The notes beneath the pieces are model-generated. The model ran no database searches and was not told the DNA's origin. It saw only the letters and a list, made by a program, of their open reading frames with translations. Of a DNA stretch of 9,486 bases, positions 1-5,768 are shown one piece after another. Numbering within the stretch: the stretch's first letter is position 1; each line of letters starts with the position of its first letter. This DNA comes from Altererythrobacter sp. (lineage in GTDB: Bacteria; Pseudomonadota; Alphaproteobacteria; Sphingomonadales; Sphingomonadaceae). The stretch is from assembly GCA_023299945.1 (NCBI GenBank), contig JALZVZ010000083.1, positions 1 to 9,486 of the forward strand, given 5' to 3'. The position numbers were made by a program, and so were the translations under genes.

Positions 1-145
1 ATTGAAATTCGCGCCCAAGCTCAATTTTCGGTCCGATGAAAGCTTTGATGAAGCAGAGCGGATCGAGACTTTGCTGCGCGATCCGAAAGTTGCCAGAGAT
101 TTGGATGAAGAGTTAGGTGATGGCGGCGAAGGTGATGACCAATGA
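1..145 (+). CDS. rbfA: Ribosome-binding factor A, C-terminal end (partial)
   Basis: This is the last 47 codons of a gene that begins before the window; the reading frame starts at base 2 and ends with TGA at 143-145. The translated tail begins [20 protein letters not shown] and continues with a [18 protein letters not shown] stretch and an acidic end. That is the typical C-terminus of alphaproteobacterial RbfA: a final beta strand with an F-x-P-x-L-x-F-x-x-D pattern, then a helix. RbfA is known to bind the 30S subunit and assist late 16S rRNA maturation in the cytoplasm. Its stop overlaps the start of the next gene (ATGA at 142-145), so the two are probably co-transcribed and translationally coupled. 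Identification rests on the tail alone, but the pattern is distinctive. In many proteobacteria truB follows rbfA; it does not here. Confidence 0.82.
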   Translation, partial: LKFAPKLNFRSDESFDEAERIETLLRDPKVARDLDEELGDGGEGDDQ

Positions 146-852
146 GCGGCGTCTTCGCTACCGCTTTTTTGCTTGGTCTGCTGACTGCGCCTGAACAAGG
201 GTTACAGCCTGTTCCAGGCGCACCAAAAGACGCGTGGCGCGGGACAACATCATTCCGCGATATCGAATTTGTGCCCGATGGCTGGAAGCTTTTTGATAAA
301 AGTGAAGGCGATTTGGACGGCGATGGCCGGACCGATAGCGTGTTGATTATTCAGAAGAATGATCCGTCACTGGTGATCGAGAATGAGCGCAGTCTTGGCA
401 TGGATCGCTATGATAGCAATCCGCGCGCCGTGCTGGTTATACTCCAAGATCACCTTGGCCAATACAAGCTCGTCGCCAAAAGCGATACGATCATTCCTGA
501 TCATGACAGCCCGACAATCAGCGATCCGTTCGAGCAGGTGCGGATTGATAAAGGCTCGCTCCATCTGGGCATTGCTTTTTTTGCCAATGCTGGAAGTTGG
601 TCGACGTCCAGCCGCCGTTTTCAGTTTCGGTGGGACGGCAAGGCGATGGCGCTGATCGGGTTTGAAATGAGCCATGTCCAACGAAACACTGGCGAAATGC
701 GGCAATCCAGCGTCAATTACCTCAGCAAAAGGCGGCGGGATTCTGAGGGCAAGATTTCAGACAGCAAAGCCAATTGGAAATGGAGTGATATTCCCAAAGG
801 GACCGCTCACACGTTGGGATCATTGGGCAATGGATTTGCTTTCGAAGGTTGA
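142..852 (+). CDS. Secreted protein of unknown function with one DxDGDGxxD loop
   Basis: I do not recognise a named family. The 236-residue product starts with a short hydrophobic stretch (residues 4-16, [13 protein letters not shown]) that looks like a signal peptide lacking strong N-terminal positive charge, so export to the periplasm is inferred. At residues 57-65 lies D-L-D-G-D-G-R-T-D, an EF-hand or FG-GAP/VCBS-style Asp loop that usually binds calcium. Beta-type segments follow ([31 protein letters not shown]), including the pattern [24 protein letters not shown] (near 151-175). This resembles proteins in which an FG-GAP-like loop precedes a beta-sandwich. The start is fixed by the ATGA overlap with rbfA, which implies coupling. 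The C-terminal part is basic (KRRR near 196-199). It is probably a real gene: long, coupled to rbfA and internally coherent. The biochemical role is unknown. Confidence 0.75.
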   Translation: MSGVFATAFLLGLLTAPEQGLQPVPGAPKDAWRGTTSFRDIEFVPDGWKLFDKSEGDLDGDGRTDSVLIIQKNDPSLVIENERSLGMDRYDSNPRAVLVILQDHLGQYKLVAKSDTIIPDHDSPTISDPFEQVRIDKGSLHLGIAFFANAGSWSTSSRRFQFRWDGKAMALIGFEMSHVQRNTGEMRQSSVNYLSKRRRDSEGKISDSKANWKWSDIPKGTAHTLGSLGNGFAFEG

Positions 853-928
853 AAATTAGCGGCGATCGATCTGCTGTTTCAGGCCGATATTTCGTAACTA
901 TCTGAGTGTATTGGGGGATGATCTGGCG

Positions 929-958
929 TTTGGCCTCATTTGGCCTCGTCTGGCCTCA
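929..958. repeat. Three 10-bp tandem repeats (TTTGGCCTCA-like)
   Basis: Three adjacent copies read TTTGGCCTCA, TTTGGCCTCG and TCTGGCCTCA. A weaker fourth element (TCTGGCGT) lies directly upstream at 922-929. They sit in the gap (853-985) between two convergent genes, the orphan secreted protein and yceI. Each copy contains the GGCC palindrome. The simplest explanation is slippage-generated microsatellite DNA. I see no strong terminator hairpin with a U-tract in this gap. Confidence 0.7.
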
Positions 959-985
959 CGATCTAAAGAGCATCCAAAACCGCTT

Positions 986-1561
986 TTAGCGCGGCACCAA
1001 ACGGGCTTTCAAATTGATGGTCACGGTCTTGCCAACCACCAATCCAAATGATGTCATGCCGTAATTGCGCCGGTTGATTTTCATCGTTCCGGTAAGTCCA
1101 ATCGCCTTGCCCGCAGCCTGCGTCGGGGGGCGATCAAAGGTTACGAACAGCGTTTCTGAACGGGTCACGCCGCGGGCTGTCAGAGTGCCGGAAATCTTGC
1201 CCTGACGCGCGCTGGTCATAATCAGGTTAGAGCCCTTAAATGTCGCATCAGGGTATTTGTCGACCCAGAAGAATTTTTCTGATTTTAAACGCTGCAAAGT
1301 CAGCGCATCTGGCGCTTTAATGTTGCGCGTATGGATCTTCACATTGACCCGCGCCGCACTGGGTTTATCGGGCACAAAAATGACCGATCCTGTCAGCGTG
1401 TTGAAGGTCGCCGTGCGGCTGCCAATGCCCAAAAACGGCACTTTGACCGCGACACTGCTGGCCTTTGTGTCCAGTGTATAAGCTTGCGGCGCATTGCCGA
1501 TCAGCAATGCAGCGATCAATGGCAACGAGGCCAGTTTCATAGTGGTTGGGGCAGGTGTCAT
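986..1561 (-). CDS. YceI-family periplasmic lipocalin-like protein
   Basis: The product is 191 residues with a signal peptide: hydrophobic core LASLPLIAALLIGNA (10-24) and probable cleavage after A27 (PQA|YTLD). The mature part is one YceI domain. It starts with the hallmark YTLD-x-x-x-S-x-V-x-x-K-V (28-41). It continues with T-G-S-V-I-F-VPDKPSAARVNVKI (57-76), LKSEKFFWVDKYPDATFKGS (about 90-109), an SGTLTARGVTRSETLFV section (124-140) and an RRNYGMTSFGLVVGKTVTINL end. Known YceI proteins form an extended beta barrel that binds isoprenoid-type lipids, and some are induced by base or acid stress. The ligand here cannot be told. The start at 1561 is preferred over the internal Met at 1540 because AAGGAG lies 5 nt upstream. 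It lies 78 bp downstream of the AbgT-type transporter on the same strand and could share its transcript. Confidence 0.9.
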   Translation of the reverse strand: MTPAPTTMKLASLPLIAALLIGNAPQAYTLDTKASSVAVKVPFLGIGSRTATFNTLTGSVIFVPDKPSAARVNVKIHTRNIKAPDALTLQRLKSEKFFWVDKYPDATFKGSNLIMTSARQGKISGTLTARGVTRSETLFVTFDRPPTQAAGKAIGLTGTMKINRRNYGMTSFGLVVGKTVTINLKARLVPR

Positions 1562-1566
1562 AGTCT

Positions 1567-1572
1567 CTCCTT
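1567..1572 (-). promoter_or_regulatory. Shine-Dalgarno AAGGAG for the YceI gene
   Basis: On the minus strand AAGGAG stands 5 nt before the ATG at 1561. It is the clearest Shine-Dalgarno in the window and decides the start: the alternative Met at 1540 has no purine-rich sequence before it. Confidence 0.75.
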
Positions 1573-1595
1573 AGAGGGTCATTCGTTGCCCTAGC

Positions 1596-1609
1596 CTGAA
1601 AGGTTTCAG
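1596..1609. repeat. Perfect inverted repeat CTGAAAGGTTTCAG between yceI and the transporter gene
   Basis: CTGAAA and TTTCAG flank GG, a perfect dyad as DNA or a 5-bp stem with an AGGT loop as RNA. It lies 34-48 nt upstream of the YceI start codon and about 30 bp after the transporter stop. It could be an operator or a small RNA hairpin. There is no U-run after it, so an intrinsic terminator is not supported. The function is open. Confidence 0.4.
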
Positions 1610-1639
1610 TCCTTAGTCCCCAGCGTTAACCCCTGAGCC

Positions 1640-3283
1640 TCAGTTCCCTGCGCCCGGCAAGGTGTAAGCAACCGGCGCATCTGGACCGAGCGGCAGCCCG
1701 AGATAGAACCACAGCACGATCAGCGCCGTGCCCGAAATCAGTAGGAATACTGAGTAGGGCAGCATCATCGCTGTCAGACTGCCGAGACCAAAATCCTTTT
1801 TCCAGCGCTGTGCAAACACCAGAATCAGCGGGAAATAGACCATCAACGGTGTGATGATATTGGTCGCGCTATCGCCGACACGGTACGCCGCCGTTGCGCC
1901 TTCCGGGCTAATCCCCAGCAGCATCAGCATTGGCACAAGGATCGGGGCGAGCAGCGCCCATTTTGCGCTCGCTGAACCGACGAACAAATTGAGCAAGCCG
2001 GTGAACAAAACCATCAGGCCGAGAACTAACGGGAGCGGCAATCCGGTGGACTCAATCGCATCGGCGCCGTGCACCGCTGAAATTAAGCCAAGGTTCGACC
2101 AATTGAACATGGCGACAAAATGCGCTGCGGCAAAAGCCAGCACGAGGTAATAGCCCATGTCTTTCATGGATTCAGACATCATATTGACCAGATCGCGGTG
2201 ATTTTTGATCACGCCTGTTGCGCGGCCATAGGCCCAACCAGCGAGCAGAAAGAGCAGGAAGAAGGCGCCAACCAATGATTGGTAAAGTGGGCGCAGCTCT
2301 GAATGGATTGAACAGTCTGCTGGCGCAATGCCATCACATGCTGCCTCATTGATGAGGGGGGTTCCAGGCGCAAACACCATGAGCACCCATAGGCCGACAA
2401 CAAACAATACGGCGAGCCCCGCATGGCGCAATCCCTTGGCAGCCAAAGGCCCGCTTTCCAGCGCGGGATCAGGGCTCATGCCTTCCTGATCATCGCCTGC
2501 AGATGCGCCGCCAGTCCACGCACCCAGACGCGGCTCAATAATCTTATCGGTAACGAGCCAAATAATCGGCAGATAGAGGAATGTCATCGCGGCGATGAAC
2601 CACCAATTGCCCGCGATGTTTATGGTCCATGAAGGATCAAGCGACGAACCAGCCACGGCCTCTCCGGTTATACTAAAAAGCAAGGCGTCCAATTGGCCTG
2701 GCGATACATTCGCGCTGAAACCGCCTGATACGCCTGCAAAGGCTGCGGCAATTCCCGCTAGAGGATGTCTCCCTGCTGCGGCGAACATAATACCGGCAAG
2801 CGGGATTAGAACGACATATCCGGCATCTGCGGCATGGTTGCCGATCATTGCGACAAGGGCAATGACAGGGGTCAGCAAAGCCTTAGGCGCGCTTTTCACA
2901 GCGCTAGACATGCCGGCTGCAAAAAAGCCTGAGCGTTCCGCAACGCCTGCGCCCAACATCACGACGAGCACATATCCAAGCGGGTGGAAGTGGGTGAATG
3001 TCTTTGGCATTTCGACCCAAAGTCGCTGGATATTGTCGGGCGACAAAAGGCTGAGCGCTTCGATTTGGAGCGGCGCGCCGGTCGCCTCATCAAGCGTCGT
3101 AGGGTGGAGCGCTGATACGCCGGACAATGCAGCAATCACCGACACAGCCACCAGCGCCAGGATTAAGTAAAAGAACAGGAACACCGGATCAGGCAATTTA
3201 TTGCCGGTGCGTTCAACCCAGCCCAAAATGCCTTTTTGCGTCTCGTTTTGCGTTGCAGCTGCGGCTGCCCCATTACTTGCCAT
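1640..3283 (-). CDS. AbgT-family transporter (p-aminobenzoyl-glutamate / antimetabolite type)
   Basis: This is a 547-residue inner-membrane protein with a hydrophilic N-terminus and about eleven hydrophobic stretches (near 33-55, 102-114, 135-170, 225-245, 287-305, 336-352, 377-393, 416-436, 440-458, 474-492, 507-532). This fits the AbgT fold of nine transmembrane helices plus two re-entrant hairpins. Family marks are W-V-E-R-T-G-N-K-L-P-D-P at the N-terminus, GNHAADAGYV (148-157, with D153), GSASAKWALLAPI (436-448, with S439 and W442), P460, and YRVGDSATN (467-475, with R468 and D471). These match the residues reported as functionally important in the structurally studied members MtrF and YdaH. 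Known members import p-aminobenzoyl-glutamate or export sulfonamides, driven by ion gradients. No abgA/abgB peptidase genes are in the window, so the substrate is uncertain. The length is normal for the family. It is divergent from tdk. Confidence 0.92.
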   Translation of the reverse strand: MASNGAAAAATQNETQKGILGWVERTGNKLPDPVFLFFYLILALVAVSVIAALSGVSALHPTTLDEATGAPLQIEALSLLSPDNIQRLWVEMPKTFTHFHPLGYVLVVMLGAGVAERSGFFAAGMSSAVKSAPKALLTPVIALVAMIGNHAADAGYVVLIPLAGIMFAAAGRHPLAGIAAAFAGVSGGFSANVSPGQLDALLFSITGEAVAGSSLDPSWTINIAGNWWFIAAMTFLYLPIIWLVTDKIIEPRLGAWTGGASAGDDQEGMSPDPALESGPLAAKGLRHAGLAVLFVVGLWVLMVFAPGTPLINEAACDGIAPADCSIHSELRPLYQSLVGAFFLLFLLAGWAYGRATGVIKNHRDLVNMMSESMKDMGYYLVLAFAAAHFVAMFNWSNLGLISAVHGADAIESTGLPLPLVLGLMVLFTGLLNLFVGSASAKWALLAPILVPMLMLLGISPEGATAAYRVGDSATNIITPLMVYFPLILVFAQRWKKDFGLGSLTAMMLPYSVFLLISGTALIVLWFYLGLPLGPDAPVAYTLPGAGN

Positions 3284-3408
3284 TACGAAATTCTCGCCCT
3301 TTGTTAGTCCCTTTTAACGGGGGCTAGCATTGCGAGTTCAGCCTGTCTCCCCTCTGAATAAAATTGTGCGACTGGCGGGCGGGCGCAGTTGGTATTATGC
3401 TATAATGT
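3284..3408. promoter_or_regulatory. Divergent promoter region between the AbgT-type gene and tdk
   Basis: This 125-bp gap holds the transcription starts of two divergent genes. Its tdk end contains TATTAT (3393-3398) and TATAAT preceded by TGC (3398-3406, a perfect extended -10). These overlap a perfect dyad, ATTAT-GCT-ATAAT (3394-3406). On the minus strand the same dyad offers CATAAT (3399 to 3394) as a -10 box for the transporter, which would give a leader of about 100 nt. No convincing -35 box is visible in either direction. Assigning the promoters is inference from motif match only. Confidence 0.5.
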
Positions 3409-3984
3409 ATGGCCAAGCTCTATTTCTATTATGCCAGCATGAATGCGGGCAAATCGACCACGCTTTTGCAGGCGGATTTCAACTACCGTGAACGCGGCAT
3501 GCGCACCATGTTGTGGACAGCGGCGCTGGATGATCGGTCTGAGGGCAAGCCGATTTCAAGCCGCATCGGGCTGGAAGCAAATGCGCAACGCTTTGATGCG
3601 GATACGGATTTATGGGTTGAGGTAAAAGCGCAGCATGCACTCGGCGCGCTCGATTGTGTGCTTTTGGATGAAGCGCAATTCCTCTCCAAAACGCAAGTTT
3701 GGCAATTGGCGCGCCTCTCGGATGAAGCCGGTATTCCGGTCCTATGTTACGGATTGCGGACAGATTTTCAGGGCGAATTGTTCCCCGGTTCTGCTGCCTT
3801 GCTGGGCATTGCCGACAGTCTGGTTGAGCTGAAAGCGGTGTGCCATTGCGGGCGCAAGGCCAGCATGAATTTGCGGGTCGACGGTGATGGCAAAGCAATC
3901 AGCGAAGGCGCGCAGACAGAGATTGGCGGCAATGAAAGCTATGTCGCTTTGTGTCGCAAGCATTTTTCTGAGGCCTTGGCTTGA
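3409..3984 (+). CDS. tdk: Thymidine kinase (TK1-like, class II)
   Basis: The enzyme phosphorylates thymidine to dTMP with ATP in the nucleotide salvage pathway, in the cytoplasm. The 191-residue length is normal for bacterial Tdk. The N-terminus MAKLYFYYASMNAGKSTTLL has the P-loop (about residues 9-17). LLDEAQF (85-91) carries the expected catalytic base E88. YGLRTDFQGELFPGS (114-128) is the typical start of the thymidine-binding lasso region, and C145-H-C147-GRKA together with C182-x-x-H185 forms the structural zinc site. Y178 in ESYVALC is the usual substrate-contacting tail. The start at 3409 is required because the next Met (residue 11) lies inside the P-loop. No Shine-Dalgarno precedes it, and -10-like boxes sit within a few bases of the ATG, suggesting a leaderless or nearly leaderless message. 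The M50 protease gene follows after 48 bp. Confidence 0.97.
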   Translation: MAKLYFYYASMNAGKSTTLLQADFNYRERGMRTMLWTAALDDRSEGKPISSRIGLEANAQRFDADTDLWVEVKAQHALGALDCVLLDEAQFLSKTQVWQLARLSDEAGIPVLCYGLRTDFQGELFPGSAALLGIADSLVELKAVCHCGRKASMNLRVDGDGKAISEGAQTEIGGNESYVALCRKHFSEALA

Positions 3985-4009
3985 AGGCATACTGGCCTAG
4001 CGGGCAAGC

Positions 4010-4036
4010 ATGATTGCGCCTAAGCCTGCTGAATGA
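4010..4036 (+). other. Possible 8-codon leader ORF overlapping the M50 protease start
   Basis: ATG at 4010 opens a frame encoding MIAPKPAE and ends with TGA at 4034-4036, so its stop overlaps the protease ATG (4033-4035) as ATGA. The protease has no Shine-Dalgarno of its own and an in-frame TGA directly before its ATG (4030-4032), so its start cannot move upstream. Termination and restart from the leader could supply ribosomes. The leader itself lacks a clear Shine-Dalgarno, so this may be chance. Confidence 0.3.
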
Positions 4037-4713
4037 ACGAAACGCTCACGCAAATACTCATCATTGCACCGTGCCTGATTATCGCGATTGTCTTTCACGA
4101 GGTTGCGCATGGATTGGCCGCACTGAAATTGGGTGACACCACGGCAAGGGATTTGAACCGGCTCAGCCTCAATCCGCTGCGCCATGTCGATCTGGTGGGC
4201 ACTTTGCTGGTTCCCGGCGCTTTAGCACTGGCTGGCGGGCCCCCTTTTGGCTGGGCTAAGCCCGTGCCTGTGCGCAAGGATCGGCTCAATAATCCACGTT
4301 TCGGGATGATGGCTGTGGCTGCGGCTGGACCAGCGTCGAACTTTGTAATGGCGCTGTTTGGAGCGGTGGGATTGGGGCTGGCCGCGATGATAGCCGGACC
4401 GGTTAGCGGGGATGAGCCAACGTTGTTTGTTCAAGCCATCGGCTTTTTCATCCTGATCAATGTTTTCCTAGGCGTGTTCAACCTTCTGCCGATCCCGCCG
4501 TTTGATGGGTCGCATATTCTGGAAGGTGTGTTGCCGCCCTCGCTCGCGCAGCATTACGCGCGGCTGCGACCCTTTGGTATGATGTTGTTTATGGGACTGG
4601 TTATGCTGACATGGTTTGCGCCAGAGCTCGGCGTGCTGGAAAACACGATTGGCAAGCCGGCGACATGGGTAATGGAGCAATATTTCGGTATTGCCGGCGC
4701 GATTGCGGGTTAA
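4033..4713 (+). CDS. Site-2-type membrane zinc metalloprotease (M50 family), short form
   Basis: This 226-residue integral membrane protein of the M50 family cleaves substrates within or near the membrane. The zinc motif HEVAHG (H22, E23, H26) sits in the first hydrophobic segment (7-28). The third ligand motif N-L-L-P-I-P-P-F-D-G (150-159, D158) lies at the end of a later one. GPASNF (99-104) is another family mark. Hydrophobic segments are near 7-28, 53-69, 91-120, 132-152 and 180-197. There is no PDZ domain and no CBS domain, unlike RseP or some SpoIVFB-like proteins, so it belongs with the compact proteases common in bacteria whose substrates are mostly unknown. It lies 48 bp downstream of tdk, with no functional link to nucleotide salvage. 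It converges on galK with only 7 bp between the stops and no visible terminator hairpin. Confidence 0.93.
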   Translation: MNETLTQILIIAPCLIIAIVFHEVAHGLAALKLGDTTARDLNRLSLNPLRHVDLVGTLLVPGALALAGGPPFGWAKPVPVRKDRLNNPRFGMMAVAAAGPASNFVMALFGAVGLGLAAMIAGPVSGDEPTLFVQAIGFFILINVFLGVFNLLPIPPFDGSHILEGVLPPSLAQHYARLRPFGMMLFMGLVMLTWFAPELGVLENTIGKPATWVMEQYFGIAGAIAG

Positions 4714-4720
4714 TTTGTCC

Positions 4721-5767
4721 CTAGCGACTACCCCTAGCAGCATCGATAAATTGCGCCGATGGGTGCTTGGCCAACAATTGCGCAAGCCAATCCTCGCGTA
4801 GGCTATTGTCCACCAAAGCAACAATACACCCGCCAAATCCTCCGCCGGTTAGCCGTGCGCCTATCGCGCCCATAGCCACCGCATCGGCAACCAATGCGTC
4901 GATTTTCGGTAGGGAAATATCGAACAAATCGCGCATGGAGGCATGGCTTTCATTCATCAGCGAGCCGAGCTGCTTCATTGCCCCAGCCTCTAGCGCATCT
5001 GCCGCAGCCAGCACCCGGGCGTGTTCGGTGGCGCAATGCAATGCGCGGGAACGGGCAGGCTGCGCCAAATCACTGGTCTTGATCATTTCGGGGTCCAGCA
5101 GGCACAAATCCTGCGTTCCAAAATGCGCCTTGGCTATGTCGCATTCTTGCTTGCGTGACGCATAACGTCCCTCGTTCAATTGGCGCGAGATGCCCGAATG
5201 CAAAACCACCAGTTGGTGCGAGGCGGGCAGTGGCAGCAAGCGGTATTTAAGCGTTTTGGTATCGAGCGCCATGGCCGCGCCCGGCTTGGCAAGGGCCACT
5301 GCCATTTGGTCCATTATACCGCATGGCACACCTAGAAAATCATTCTCCACACGCCTTGCTGCGAGCGCAAGTTCAACATCAGTCCAAGCTGCGTTAGAGA
5401 CCGAACGCGCAGCTTTTAAGACCGCTACGATCAGCGCTGCGGAGGACGATAGGCCTGCGCCTACCGGAATAGCCGAGCTGACAGTAATATTGGCGCCGCC
5501 TGTCAGCATCCCTAGCGCAATCGCCTCTCGTATGGCGCCAAGCGCGGCATCAGACCAAACGGCTTGCGCAACGTCCGTCAAATGACGGGTCACAGGCTTG
5601 GTATATTCAGTGGATTTCAGCACCAGCTGGCGATCTTCGCGCGGCGTTAGCCCAAGCCTCAGCGATACTGACAGGGCTGCGGGCAGTACCATGCCGCCAT
5701 TGTAGTCAGTATGTTCGCCGATAAGGTTGACGCGGCCCGGAGCGCTGGCGGCAAAACTCTTGGCCAT
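4721..5767 (-). CDS. galK: Galactokinase
   Basis: It phosphorylates galactose to galactose-1-phosphate with ATP, the first committed step of the Leloir pathway, in the cytoplasm. The 348 residues form a GHMP kinase. The galactokinase signature GRVNLIGEHTDYNGG is at 11-25 (R12, E18, D21, Y22). The ATP-binding PVGAGLSSSAA is at 101-111, the catalytic aspartate is D153 in CGIMDQ, and the third GHMP motif ARLTGGGFGGC is at 304-314. It is somewhat shorter than E. coli GalK (about 380), with all motifs present. The frame is open upstream to 5845, but the Met at 5767 is chosen: it places the signature at the expected distance and lies 1 nt after the galT stop (TAA-T-ATG), a coupling junction. Earlier Mets would add 26 residues unlike the family and overlap galT. 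It is the last gene of the operon. Confidence 0.96.
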   Translation of the reverse strand: MAKSFAASAPGRVNLIGEHTDYNGGMVLPAALSVSLRLGLTPREDRQLVLKSTEYTKPVTRHLTDVAQAVWSDAALGAIREAIALGMLTGGANITVSSAIPVGAGLSSSAALIVAVLKAARSVSNAAWTDVELALAARRVENDFLGVPCGIMDQMAVALAKPGAAMALDTKTLKYRLLPLPASHQLVVLHSGISRQLNEGRYASRKQECDIAKAHFGTQDLCLLDPEMIKTSDLAQPARSRALHCATEHARVLAAADALEAGAMKQLGSLMNESHASMRDLFDISLPKIDALVADAVAMGAIGARLTGGGFGGCIVALVDNSLREDWLAQLLAKHPSAQFIDAARGSR

Positions 5768-5768
5768 A

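Noticed and set aside
929..958. Tandem repeats as part of a CRISPR array
   Set aside because: The units are 10 bp and directly adjacent without spacers, and no cas genes are present.
980..994. CCGC-TTTTAGC-GCGG hairpin at the yceI stop as a terminator
   Set aside because: Only a 4-bp stem, partly inside the coding region, and no U-run after it.
1633..1643. CTGAGCCTCAG palindrome at the transporter stop codon as a terminator
   Set aside because: The loop would be 1 nt and no U-tract follows on the minus strand; too small for an intrinsic terminator.
2595..3170. 191-codon open frame on the plus strand opposite the AbgT-type gene
   Set aside because: It is antisense to a clearly identified membrane transporter. 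Its translation is Ala/Pro/Ser-rich low-complexity sequence with no family features, as expected for a shadow frame in GC-rich DNA.
4767..5585. Two long plus-strand open frames (132 and 131 codons) opposite galK
   Set aside because: Ser/Ala-rich translations that mirror the galK codons, with no coherent domain.
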